Assembly (NCBI RefSeq): GCF_030463565.1
Contig: NC_134644.1
Coordinates: forward strand, 124,125,388 to 124,189,387
DNA: 64,000 bases
Source: Pelecanus crispus
Lineage: Eukaryota > Chordata > Aves > Pelecaniformes > Pelecanidae
Direction: 5' to 3'
Shown here: positions 1 to 11,400 of the stretch, piece by piece
Layout of the letters: every line of letters begins with the position of its first letter
Numbering within the stretch: position 1 is the first letter of the stretch
Position numbers and translations under genes: made by a program
Notes under the pieces: model-generated
Database searches by the model: none
What the model saw: only the letters and a program-made list of their open reading frames with translations
What the model was told of the DNA's origin: nothing

Positions 1-1204
1 TTTAACTGTCTTGCAGGCTCTGAGGGCTTGATACGTGTCCCTAGTTTATGTATGTCGCTTGCTTCAGTACTCCAGAGTCTGCAACATTTGTTCTACATGT
101 AGTGCCTTCTTCTAATCCAACCTTATTTAGGTAACAAGTAACACTTTAAAGGCACTGCATAGCATGGCAACTGTATTTAATCATGAACCAGCAGTCAGTC
201 AACATGCTAATGTATTGCCTATCTGACTCAGCATCTCCTTAAATTTTCTGGGTTTAGAATTACTACTGGATGCTCGTTTGTGGAGAGCAAAGTGGCAAGC
301 AAAAGGAATGAGGGGTGCTTTCTCACCCCCACCTCAGCTGCCCTCCCCCTTTCCTCTGAGAAAGTGACTGAGGGAAGGTGAACAAATTGGTCATTCTTGT
401 GACTGAAGTACATCAGACAGTGTAGTTAGGGCATACTTCGATGTTTGGGGAAAATTTGGAGTTACTAAGCTTGAATACAAGGAGTGGAAGAGCCTAAAAA
501 GGAAGAGTAAACAGAAGAAACAGTTTCTCTTTCTGTAGATGTAAAAATTAGCATTGAACTTGAGCGTAGATGTAGAAAGAAATGAACAAAAGCAACCTGT
601 GCTGACTGCAAAAAAGGGAAGACTTGAGATGCATTGAAACTTTGCAGCTGGAGACTCTCTTAACGAGAAAAGCAGTGTTTGCAAAGCACAGGATTCACTG
701 CTTTATTTAGAACATTGATTTAATACCTTAATGTGGTATAACAGGGAAACTTCCCAGATAGAAGGTATTTAGACAGTTGCCTGGTTTCCATTCAGTGAGG
801 AGGACGACTCTGGATTATTAAGACTGCTAGAATAGACTCAAAGATTTTCTGCTTGCTGGTAAAGACTGCCTTGTGGTGGCAGGAAGAACCTTCAGGTCGC
901 CCCTCTCCCCAGCCTCCAAACATTTTGCCTCCCCTGACACAGTGCTGTATAGCGTGGCTACTTCCCAGGACCGGTGGGAAAGGCACTGACTGTGTTGAAT
1001 GGCTTCCTGCTGAAACTTTTTTCTTTTAAGGAACAAGCTTCCTATGGTTATTTGGCATGCTACTTCAAAACTTGATGATTCAAACGCCCTCCACTGTCAG
1101 AACCACTGCAGATAGTTACCAAATTCAGTAAGTTTTGAACCAGTTATGTTTTTTTGTGTTGGAACAGTAGTAAACAAATCTAGTAAATGAATGCTGTAAA
1201 TTAT

Positions 1205-1241
1205 TTATATATGTATATATAGCATATATATATATATATAA
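1205..1241. repeat. TA dinucleotide-rich microsatellite
   Basis: An interrupted TA repeat: two short TA blocks separated by a G and a GC, then about nine uninterrupted TA units. It lies in an AT-rich stretch about 200 bases before a candidate poly(A) signal. Confidence 0.8.
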
Positions 1242-1439
1242 AAGAAAAGCAGTACTTTGACTAAGCTATGGTTTGCAAGGTATTGATGGCATCAGGCAAA
1301 ATTGTTTTGTATAATTAAATGCTTAGCTTTACTTTTTATGTAAAGTGCAGCATTTTCCATATTTGTGTACTGTATCTTATTGATCAGATGTTTAAAATTA
1401 TTTTAAATACTGCATTAAAGCAATTATTTTATTAAAAAT

Positions 1440-1445
1440 AATAAA
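1440..1445 (+). terminator. Candidate poly(A) signal AATAAA
   Basis: AATAAA in a very AT-rich context, with an ATTAAA about 25 bases upstream and TTGGTAACTTTGTTT immediately downstream as a U/GU-rich element. It would end a plus-strand transcript near 1460. There is no independent evidence that this strand is transcribed. Confidence 0.25.
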
Positions 1446-1649
1446 TTGGTAACTTTGTTTCCTAACATGAGAAATTCGGCATCTGAAGCTGTCATCACCA
1501 TGACTAATGGCGTGGCTCTGAGAGTGAGCCCCGGCTATCTGCCCATCACAGTAATTGGCAGGGTTGCCCCACGTGATGTATTAACGATAACCATCTATAT
1601 TTTAAGGTTTTTAAACAGAACTAGGTGACAGAGCAAAGAATTACTTTAA

Positions 1650-1665
1650 GGGGGGGTGGGTGGGG
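1650..1665 (+). other. G-quadruplex motif
   Basis: A run of seven G, then T, GGG, T, GGGG. This satisfies four G3 runs with one-base loops, the most stable class of intramolecular quadruplex motif. It lies about 200 bases downstream of the candidate poly(A) signal at 1440, where a G-rich element could help pausing or termination. That role is inference. Confidence 0.6.
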
Positions 1666-1849
1666 AGAAAAAGCAACCTCTCATTTGACTAACTTCCCCC
1701 AGTCAGTCAGCACAGAGGCTGGGTTTGGTTTTTTTTTTTTTTAAACAGCTGGGCAGAGGTGAGCACTTTGCACGTGTTCTGGGAAGGAAAAACACAGGAA
1801 CCGTCTCAGACTTCAGCAATGTGCAGTGGAAGCATTGTCCTAAATTATT

Positions 1850-2060
1850 TTTAAAGCAACTCACAATTAATTAAGTGCAGGTTGGAGAACAAAGATGAGC
1901 ACCTGCATATTGGCCTGCCTCTTTGTCTCCTTTAAACCAATGTGATACTTAAAATGAAAGATGTTGGAGAAAATAACTTTATATATAAATCTATTTAACA
2001 ATTATGACAGGTGATTCAAGTGCTTTTATGGCCTGCCTACAATGCAGATTGCATGCTTTC
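1850..2060. promoter_or_regulatory. Candidate conserved non-coding element
   Basis: AT-rich, CpG-poor segment with a dense set of transcription-factor-like words: CAATTAATTAAGTG (homeodomain type), AACAAAGAT (SOX type), GCACCTGC (E-box) and ATGACAGGTG (MEIS/TALE type plus E-box). No open frame explains it. The call rests on appearance only, and cross-species conservation was not tested. Confidence 0.25.
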
Positions 2061-5000
2061 ATTGCTGCCACAGCAAGTTGTCTCTTTCACCAGTAGTTCC
2101 TCCCTGTGTGCCACCTCTTCCCTCCACCCCAAACCCCAAAATTTTATGCTGTAAGGCATAGCAGACATTTTCAGAAAGGTTTTTCAGCAGGTCGTTAGGC
2201 CTAATTTCAGACAGGGGCAGACAAGGCCTTGGTGCAAAGGCTGAAAATACTTGTCTCCTTCCACCTCAAACTCAACTTTGTTTCTGAGCAGAGCAAGTGT
2301 CCTCCAAAGTGGCACTTAGGAGACACTGGAGCTTTGCGCAGCCACACCAGGAGTTAAAGGAGAGGTGACCGTGGGTTCACTTCCCACCTTTTCCCTGTCT
2401 CATTACCCTTTATGGGAAGGTGGACTGCTCTGTATGCAGACACTAAACGCCCAGTCATAAGGTAGCAAGGACAAACCCTGCCATCGTGCTTCCTTGCCTC
2501 TTAGTTCTCGGCATGCTTGTGTTCAAGCTTGGGGACCTAGCAGCAGAGCTGTCTGTGCCACTGATGCTGCGAGGGCTCTAAAGCTTACTCCAGGCTCTTC
2601 TTGCTGTCCAGATGGGCTGCTAGCCTACTGGCTATTTCTGATGCACCGAGCTGCCCGGTGAACTATCCCTGCCAATCGAGTATTCTGCCTTCACAGAAAA
2701 TAGTATATACAGTTAGGGGGGGAAAGCATCGTTGCTGGCTCTTGACTACTACCTTAAAAGCATAAAATGCTGAGTTTTGTATGTTTGTGGTGACAAAAGG
2801 GGTCCTGTACTCTTTCTCCTCCAGCTGCTGCTTTTTCCCTTTATTGCCATTTTCAAGTCTTACCACTGAATCCAGCCCTGTGCACTGTCTTTGACTCCAG
2901 CTTTTCCCTTCTCCCCCTGGGAAAGACTAGCCAGAGTGCACTAACACACCCCGCAGCTTTGTTGGAGGTTTAATGAGGGAGGTAGTGGGGGCCTGTGAGA
3001 TGTTGCTAGATGATTCCTCAAAGCCATTGCAGTCTCTTGGACACTTTGACACGAGTAGCTTAAGGCTATGGTTTGCATAAAGTTGTTCTAGGCCCACTGT
3101 CTCGTAGGCACCTGTGTCCTGCCATGTGAGTGCACTGCTTGGCAAAAAAACGCCATCAGCTGTTCTACAGGTTCATCTCTTTGCTCTGTTCTTTGCTTTC
3201 CTCTTCATTTGTAATCACTGGGGTGAAGAAGGAAAAGCTAAGGCAAAAGAGGATGTCCTGAAGGGGCAGACAGTCCAAGTGATTGGACTTGATGAAATAG
3301 GCTTGCTCCCAGCAGCTTTTCAAATGAGGTCTGCTAGTTTTCTGAGGCAAAGTGCTGCATACACTTCCCTCTGCATGTATAGCACGCATGATGTCTACAC
3401 ATCCTCTGAGAGCTGGATCCAGCCATTGTTGTCCAAAGTCCCATGGCTGGAGCCTGCAGCTCTGGAGATAACTGCAACCTGCAGTGAAGGCTGTACTCTT
3501 TTGATGACTGCAAAATTGAGTACCAAGACTGAATAACGTAGTGCAGCAGACCTCTCTGTTTTGCCACTTTTGGCACTGGGCTTGTTGCCACCTGTCAGTG
3601 GCTTGTCCTACCCTCATCTAGTAGGAAAGCGACCTGTTTGCAGGCCACAGTTCCAGTGTTTCACTTGGTGCAGGCCTTTTGTAAGCTAGGTGAGCATCCC
3701 TTTTAGGCAAGAAACCTCGTCTTTTGCTTCCAGATACATCAGTCCTTGTTTCTACCGCCTCTTCTTCCCTCTTGTACTATAGGCATGAGCTGGTCATTCC
3801 TTGCCTGCTCTCTGTAGCTATTCTGGTGTGCTTGCTAACTTTGCTACCCAGTCTCTTCTCAGGATCCCCTGCTTCACAGTTCACAGGTTGCCTCCAGGCA
3901 GCCTGCTTTTGAAAGGGTTTTTGCTGTGAAGGAGGAAGGAAAAGGAGGATCTCCATCCTGGGCTTGAAAGTTGAATGGCTATTCTGGAGTGGAAGGAGGT
4001 GGTGGTGCAGGTCAGCTCACATCAGCCCTGAGGCTGCTACTTTCTGTGCAGCGAGCAGATTCTCACAGGAAGCTTGTGTTTCATGGTGGCCCAAGACTTC
4101 TACCATTAAGTCCTACTTAGGTCAAGGGTTTTCTACAAGGTCCTTGCAGCAGTAGGTACTTCTCACTTTCCAAGGGGTGTTTCCCTGGCAGTATTGTTTC
4201 TTCCGAGCCACCTAAGGTTCCTGCCGGAGACCCATCAGGGCCGGTTGCCCATTCTCTTCCCCAGCCTCCATCTCACAGTCCCACAGCTCTTCCAGGTATC
4301 TCCTCTTCAGCCTCTTTCTGTCTCAGAAGTAGGAAAGGGTATTGCTATGTCTTGCGTGATTCAGCTGGACATTGGGTGGTATCGGGACCTGCACTGAGGC
4401 CCCAGGGGGTAACCAGTACGTGTTTCTCCAGAGCTCTGCCCATCAGTAGTGTCACTGAAAGACTGCTTCTCCCAGGGCTGTACCCTGGCGGGAGGGAGCA
4501 AAGGTGAGGGGGTCTTCTGCATGGGTACTGCTAAGGCAAAAAAGTTGTCTTCATCTTGGCAGCTTGGCATGCGTGCTCCTGCTCCGCAGGCTTTCCTTGA
4601 AGAACTGCAGTTATCAGTAAGCGGTTACGCTCTCTACCAGATCACTGGGGAATATTATTTTAAATTCTATTTGGAATGAAAAATTATCTGACAGATCATC
4701 TGTATCTGGTTTTGAGAGCTAATTCATTATTATGTGTAGTTCCCCAAGCTTCTTGAGATATTTGTACTTCTACTTTGAAGTGTTTAGTGTGACGGGGTTT
4801 ATTATTTACAGTTATTTGAAGGTGTTTCTTATTTCTGTCCTTAGAAGCTGGAAGGGAGGAGGGGGAATATTTTTTTCAAGTAATTATGTATGAATATACA
4901 TGTACTCTGTGTGTATAAGGATGGCTAAGTAACTTAATTTTTAAAAGAAATACCCTGCTTCTTGTAAGGGCTGAGTTATAACAGCTCCCAGGTGTGAAAC

Positions 5001-6353
5001 TCCAGCAACAAGGAGAGAGGGGGAAGGATACAAATTCCTGAAGAGGTTGAAAGTTTTAATATGTTAAAATCCTTTGATACCTTTGTGCAAAATTGGGCAG
5101 AGAATAAAGACTCCCTTGAAGAGCTGATCAGTGGGACTTCTCAAGAAGGCAGGATAGGAAAAGGAGAAGGCACTTGGAGGATTGAAGACAGAGCTCGCTC
5201 CTCTCTCCAGGAGCTTCAGTGATACCTTTATGTGTGTTCTGGCAGAGGCTCTCATTTACAGAAATGACAGAAAAGGGCCTTTCTAGGAAAAAAAAGATCC
5301 ATCAAAGTAGGTAGGTGTGCGTATGCAGGCTATGTATTTAATGAAGCAGACTTACTGAGTAATTTCTATTTGGGAAGAAATCCTTAAATCATTGCTTTCT
5401 GCTCAATGCAGTTTTCATTCTTAACTTCATGTTTCCTAAAATTTGGAGAGGCCCTCTGTAATCAGCTCATCTCTCTTTGAAGGACTGGCAAGAAGCATTA
5501 TTGCCAGCTGCAGCCCAGTGCTGCAGTCCAGCCAGAGCTGAAATAGTGAGATGTGGGACGGGGGGACGTGTACTGCCCACGGGAGTCTGTGGCCTGACTG
5601 ATGCTGAGAGAGAGGGGCTGGAGTGAGCAGAAGCTGCAGAGATACAGCGTGGGCTATTCAACATCTCGGAGCCGAAGCAGTTTTTCCCCTACTGATGTGA
5701 ATAAACCATGGATGGAGGCTTACAGCCCGTGTGAGCATCTGCCTTGCGTCGAGCTGACATGGTAATCAGGGTTGCGCTACCTCTTGTCAAGGCTGGGGCT
5801 GTAATTTTCTGCACCCTGCCTTTCACCAGCCGATTCATTAGCCCTTTGCAGCACTGCTGACGGGCGGTGCGAACTCAAACAGGCCTCATCTCACAGAGCT
5901 CTCAGAGTCTTTGCTTCTAATTTGAAAGCTTTAGCCGTCTTTATTACAGGGGAAAAAAATTGAAAGTGACCCAAACTTCAGGTACAGAGGGCAAATATTA
6001 AAAGTAAGGTTGGGTTTTGCCTTTGAAATTCCTCGCTTCTTAGAGACTGTTGGTGAGTGATGCCCCAGAGCTGGGGAGGATGGCTCCAGAAAGAGATCCC
6101 CTCGAGTGGGTAATCAGCCCTTCACAGCAGTCTGCTGGGGATGCTGAAACAGAAATCAGTGTTTCGAGTTTTTTTTCCCATGCTGTAAAGAAGAACCTGT
6201 GGGAAGGTTCTGCCTGTGTCCTTACACAAAACCAGGATATCCAGTAATTACTGAGAGATACCTCCAGGGCAAGCTCAAATTTTGCAACACTTCCCAAGGC
6301 AGGGAAAATGCCCTGGGCTAGGGCAGTCTTGGGAAGAGGGTGAGTCAGGAGGC

Positions 6354-6379
6354 TTTTTTTTTTTCTTTTTTTTTTTTTT
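6354..6379. repeat. T-rich homopolymer tract
   Basis: Eleven T, one C, then fourteen T. It could be the complement of an old poly(A) tail, but no retrocopy body or poly(A) signal could be recognised next to it on the minus strand. Confidence 0.8.
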
Positions 6380-6589
6380 CCTCTATAGTCTTGATCAAGT
6401 CAAAACTTACGAAAACTTTGCAGGGACCTGACTCTTCCAGACCTCCCTATACCTGGGTGAGGCTCCTCTACCTCCTGAGGTAGACAGCTGCCTTTTCAGG
6501 CTTTTTCTCTGTAACAGGCTAAACTTTTTGCAGTCCTGAGCTACAGCTGAGTTTCCAACGATGGCTGGGAGCGGGAAAGCCAAGCTGAC

Positions 6590-7260
6590 CCCAGGGCCGG
6601 TACCCCCCAAGGGATAAAGGCTGGCGAGGCGCAGCCCAGCCCTTGCAGGGCGGCAGGGGCAGGGTGCTGCCTCTTACGGTGATTCCCCCCGCCCGCAGAA
6701 ACACGAGTTTCTGCTCGAGAAGGGATTTAAAACCCGGTGTAGCTGCCACCTGCCCCGGGCGGTGCTTCGGCACGTAGAAGTCAAAGCAGCGCAGGGTTTG
6801 CGCAGGGTTTGGGCAGGGTGGGCGGCACCAGTAGCGACTTCCCCACGACTCCTGCGTGGGGACCCGGTCCCGGGAGGGGCGGTGGGGCTGCGCTGGCGGA
6901 GGTGCCCTTGGGAAAGCCGCCTGCTTGGCGGAGGGCCCGCAGGAGCCAGCACCGCCCCGCCGCCCCGGGGCTGCCGGGCATGCCCAGCCCGGCCCAGCCT
7001 GCCGGGGGCCCGTGGAGCTGCCGTGGGACTGCCCTGCCCCTCGGCTGTGCCGGGCTGGGGTCCGGTGGCTCTCGGCCAGAGGATGAGGTTGCAGGCGTGT
7101 GGGTGGGAGGCCTGGGGGGGCGCGGATTTGAGCCTTCGTTGGGCCAGCCGATCCCCCTGGGCGCTCCTTGATCCGTCACGGCACCGTATGCTCAGCCTCC
7201 TCTGATGCACCCCGCGTTGAGGAGATCTCCTTGACGTGAGGATTCTCCATGAGTCTCCAT
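6590..7260. promoter_or_regulatory. Orphan CpG island, candidate promoter
   Basis: Hand counting gives about fifty CpG dinucleotides in roughly 660 bases at a GC content near two thirds, an observed/expected ratio of about 0.7. This meets the usual CpG-island definition and stands out from the CpG-poor flanks. The island is more than 24 kb beyond the KCTD1 stop codon and does not overlap a recognisable first exon. It could be the promoter of an unannotated, possibly non-coding RNA on either strand, or a distal regulatory island. Long open frames cross it on both strands, as expected for GC-rich DNA with few stop codons. Confidence 0.6.
6789..6821. repeat. 11-bp tandem repeat in the CpG island
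   Basis: GCGCAGGGTTT occurs twice without a break (6789-6799 and 6800-6810) and is followed by a decayed third copy. It lies inside the CpG island. Confidence 0.8.
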
Positions 7261-8422
7261 CAAGGGCAGTAAGCCATACGTAAGGGGCTCGAGCTCCTGA
7301 CGGCGGGATGCGGCACAAATACTCCCTGGCTCTTTGAACAAGGATCCCCAGACACATCTGACTGAGACGCGGGTGCAGCGGCCCAGCTCGGCTTTCCCGC
7401 TCTTGCTTTTCATCCCCTCCACCTGGTTTCTGTGGTGTTGGGTCTCCTTCCCACCTCCCCTCTCCCCTCACAGCTGCTTTAGTTTTGCGGTTTGCCCCCA
7501 TGCTCATGCCTTGCAGCACAAACACACTGTAGCACTGCCTGCCTTCCCTTGCTGGTCTCTGTGGCTGCCGCCCTTTCTCAGTGGTTTAAGCCTTAGGAAT
7601 GATTTGTAAACACGGAGTGAACCGTCTGCTTCATCCAGGCACCCTCCGACCTGGCTTTAACTTCTGTGCTCAGGTGAAACCCAAGTGAAATGCTCACGGC
7701 CAAGCACCATCCAGAGTGGGTGCTCCCACCCTCATCTTGCACAGCTTATTGTGCACTTCTGCTCTTCCCAAAAGCTTGCCTTCCTCTTCAGCTTCCATGG
7801 CTGCTCTGGTTCTCCTCCCCACCCCTTAAATAATTTGTTTCCCTTGGATGACTACCATCCCTTCCCAGCCGTCTTCAGGCTTATTGCTTTGATTGCCTTC
7901 CACAGGAGACATCTCCTGCACAAACAGCTCCTCAGCTGCCACTTTTCTGGGCTAATGGCTCACAGATCTTGATCGCAAACCTGTTGTCCTCTGCACAGGC
8001 AGAAATTGTGAGCACCTGGAGACATCCTTTGTGCATGCTGAGACATTAAATTCAACAGACGTTAAAATAGAGCTCAGTTACTTTCTCTTCCCATGATCTT
8101 TGCTAATGACTAGGCAATGTTGCTCCTGTTGCACTTGCCCTCTCAAGAGCTTTCAAATCTTGGACGTGGCTTCTGGAGAGCCTTGAGGAGTGCTGGCTGC
8201 AAAGGTCTCCACCATCACCTTTGGTCTCCCAAGGTGTCTGGGATGCAGGTTTTGTTTTCCCCAGGGGAGGACAGCCGGGCTGGAGCAGTTTTCCTTTCCT
8301 AGACCCCTGTGTGCGCCTACAGCAGAAAGGAGGCGGGCTGTCTCAGGCAGCTGCAGTGCTTTTAGGCTATTAAGCTGTTCCCTTTCAGATGTCTCCTTCA
8401 AGTTGTGCTTTGCTGTGATGCC

Positions 8423-8428
8423 AATAAA
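8423..8428 (+). terminator. Candidate poly(A) signal AATAAA with GU-rich downstream element
   Basis: AATAAA is followed within 25 bases by CTTGCTGTTGTTAGGCTTCT, a good U/GU-rich downstream element. It is the best-formed plus-strand poly(A) site in the left third of the window. It lies 1.2 kb downstream of the CpG island, so the two could bound a short plus-strand RNA. That link is inference. Confidence 0.3.
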
Positions 8429-11400
8429 AACTTGCTGTTGTTAGGCTTCTGTGGCCTCTCAGCAAATGCCACGAGAAGGAAGCGCTTGCTTCTCGGCAGC
8501 TAAAGCCCTGCGTCAGGGATTTCCCTCCATCTAGTTTTGGTAGTTCCCCTTCCCGACATGCCATCCTCTGAGGATCTCTTTGGCACATAACTTGAGGCAG
8601 TGGAGTCCCAGGGTGGCAGGGGCTGTTTATACCTCCCTAATACTACGACAAAGCCCTTTCCTGGAATTAGCTGTGAGTCCCAAACCCACCAACAAGGCCA
8701 CATCTCGTAGCACCTCCCACGCCTGGCCCTGCATGCTCAGAGCCCACTGCTGCCCGATCTGGGGCCAGCACCCCGCAAACCCTCTTCCTCGCAGCGGGGC
8801 TCCCTTTTGCTCCCTGACTGCTGCTCTGCCTTCAAGTGGGCAGGGATCCCTCGCAGGGAATGGAAAACAGTCCACTCCCATGGGTGTGGGGTTTTGCCTT
8901 CTATCGTGCCAGCAGCAGGCTGTCTATGGGAGTACAAATGGTGCTCAGCACAGGCTTTGGATAATTAATACTGTTTCTTTGAGCTAAGGTAGCACTTATG
9001 CCCCTGATTGATATCTACGGTGATAAAGATACAGTCCCTGCCACAACTAGAGAAAAAAAATATTTGAGAGGAAAAACCAGGACTACCTGACTGAGTATGG
9101 ATCCAAAAGCCTCACACTTAATCTCCCAACACAAAACCATCCTCTTTTTGTGACCCCAGGAGAGGCCCTTAGATTCCCTCCTAGGGACTTAATGTGCCTG
9201 CACGCACCTCAGACCTCCCTCCCCAGAGCAGCTGATGCAGGCAGGAGCTCAGCTTTCCTGCAGAAACATGGGGACAGACAGGTCACATCCACCATGGCAC
9301 TCCAGGGCTTGTCCACCACTCCTAAGGTGGCTGTGGTGGGGGGACAGCTTTTTCCCAGTGCTCCCTGAGGAGAGGAGCCCTTGCCCAGCCTATCCCATCC
9401 TAAGGCAAAGCAAGAGCAGGGAGGAGTCGCTCCAACCCGCCGTGGTTATTTTAGACTATAAAGTTGTGGGGGATTTTTTTGTTGTTGTTGTTTAGTGAGC
9501 GGCTCACTGTGAATTTAATAGATGAGTTTTGCTATTGGTAACAACTCCCCTAACCCCCAAGCAGTTTATTTCATGTATACAAGAGTAAAAAAGGGAAAAG
9601 TAAGAACACCTCTGGGGAAAATAAGGGGTTGGGAAATGGCTGTAAGTGCAAGCGCAGGATTGCCAAACCCACACGTTCAAAAAGCATGAATCAGATCTCC
9701 AGGAATCACAAGACTGGTGGTCTGAATTTCAAATACGAAATCTGGGCAGTTTTTGAAGGGTATTTCCCTCCATGTTTTCAATGCTCTAGGGGAAGCTGCA
9801 TGCCCTCTGTTTGGGAGGGAGCACTGACGGCCTGGAGTCGAGGCTTACACATGCTTATAGGAACCCCTCCTCCCTGTGCTGGAACCTGAGATGGTCATCC
9901 CACCCTCCCAATCCCCTAAGCTTGCCTCTAATCTCCCCTGCCATGGGGCATCGCTGCCGCTCCCTCGCATCCCTGCTGAGCTGCCTGGAGGGACAGCCGA
10001 GCCCCAGCACCCATCTTGCCATGGTGGGGAACAAACGCCGCTTTCACCAGAGTTCGTCTTCCCCCCGTGGATAGACGGCGAGGAAGCGGCGTCTCTATTT
10101 TTGCCCCACAGCCTTCAATGAGAGAGAGTCAGTGCTTCGAATAGTTCAAATACGTACGTAGCCTGGGCCATAAACCCAAAGCGGCACTGCCTGAGGTAGG
10201 GAGAGTTGCCTGCAATGCCTGTTTCGGAGGGACATGAATTGCTTTCCACGCTATGCAAGAGCTCGCTGTGAGACAGAGCTGAAGATACTTCATCTGAGGG
10301 TACAAATTAATACCTCTTCCCCAAAAGTGACCCAAACCTACCCAAAGCCTGAGAAGGAGAGAATTGTGGCAAACTTCCTCGGTGCTAGACTAAGTCGCCC
10401 AATTTGTTGGCGCCTGAGCCCCTAGGCAGCGAGCAGCCTTCACCCACACCTCCAAATATGGATGTGCTGGCAGGAGAGGGAAGCTTCTTCCGTCTCCTGC
10501 CTCACTTGAGGGCCTCTAGATCTATAGCTGATCTAAACTGCTGTTGCCCAACTCAGCCTTGCAGAGTCAGCTTTGCTGCGAGTCCTTTCTTGTCTATCCC
10601 TCTGGAGTCCCTCAGCCACTGCCAGCACCGCGATGCTGGTCCTTGGCAAGCTCTTCAGTCATGCTACAGCTGCTCGGCTACAGCTGTCCACACCAGAGGA
10701 CCAGCAGGGTGACTTCCATGGGAGAGGACTCCCAAGGTTCATTGCTTACACAGCACCATGAGATGGTCTTCCCAAGCTCATGCACATTAGTGTTGCCTCC
10801 CTGTGCTGGACCAACATCTCTTCTGCTTCAGCAGAAGCCACTCTCATCCTTGTGCATTGCCCCCTTGTCATTCTTTCGTCCCAGCTCACAGTTACAGGAG
10901 CCTACCCATCAGGACTCATTGGCGTGAAACATGGGGAAATCCCAGGCTGCATGGCTCTTCCCAAGCTGCTGTCAGGTAGGCAAATTACCTGTCGCAGGGA
11001 GACGATTCAGGAGTTAGAGGGAATTGCATGCAAATGGGAAGAGCAACCAAAGAGCCCCAGTTCTCTCAGACCTGCTGAGGCTGAAGTCTGCAGTTGGCAG
11101 TGCACCTGCTTCAGTGAAGGGTGGAGCTGCAGCCATGCAATAGGTAAAAGGCTGTCATCTTCAAAGCTGAGTATGTATTTTGCTCCAAAGCACCTGTACC
11201 ACTCACCCGTGGAAGAGTAATCCAGGTGACTTCCAACCCAGTGGGCAGGGACAGCAACCAGCGGACAGTGAAACACTCACGTCTAACAGGAGCAGTAGCT
11301 CTTGCAACGGTAGCTCACGAGCAGAAGCTGGTCGGCTTCCAGGGCAGGAATGACTCACAGCCAGTTTATGGTTACCTGTGAGCCGTCATGCCCGGCTCCA

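Larger units (their letters stand above)
1..1465 (+). other. Possible 3' UTR of an upstream plus-strand gene
   Basis: No coding exon could be read here in any frame. The last 300 bases are very AT-rich. They contain TATATA runs and a TGTATATA (Pumilio-type) motif, and end in an AATAAA at 1440-1445 followed by a T/GT-rich stretch, as 3' UTR ends do. In mammals the gene beyond the 3' end of KCTD1 is TAF4B in convergent orientation, so this could be its 3' UTR. That is inference from synteny only, because no TAF4B protein sequence is visible. It could equally be plain intergenic DNA. Confidence 0.2.
1466..6585. other. Intergenic DNA, no gene recognised
   Basis: Open frames here are short or overlap on both strands, for example 3114-3536 on plus and 3165-3617 on minus. 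None shows a domain or a splice-consistent exon. The stretch 1446-1630 and, more clearly, 1850-2060 look less random than their surroundings. A plus-strand AATAAA occurs near 5103 without a strong downstream element. Nothing else is supported. Confidence 0.6.

Noticed and set aside
1..700. TAF4B terminal coding exon
   Set aside because: An acceptor-like TTTAACTGTCTTGCAG opens the window, but every frame behind it meets a stop codon within about 30 codons and none resembles the end of TAF4B.
3114..3617. Overlapping 140- and 150-codon frames on opposite strands
   Set aside because: The two strands are open together, there is no family resemblance, and the sequence resembles the surrounding intergenic DNA.
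6674..7525. 283-codon minus-strand open frame
   Set aside because: It lies across the CpG island, where stop codons are rare. Its product is Pro/Arg/Gly-rich low-complexity sequence, the plus strand is open in the same place, and no domain is visible.
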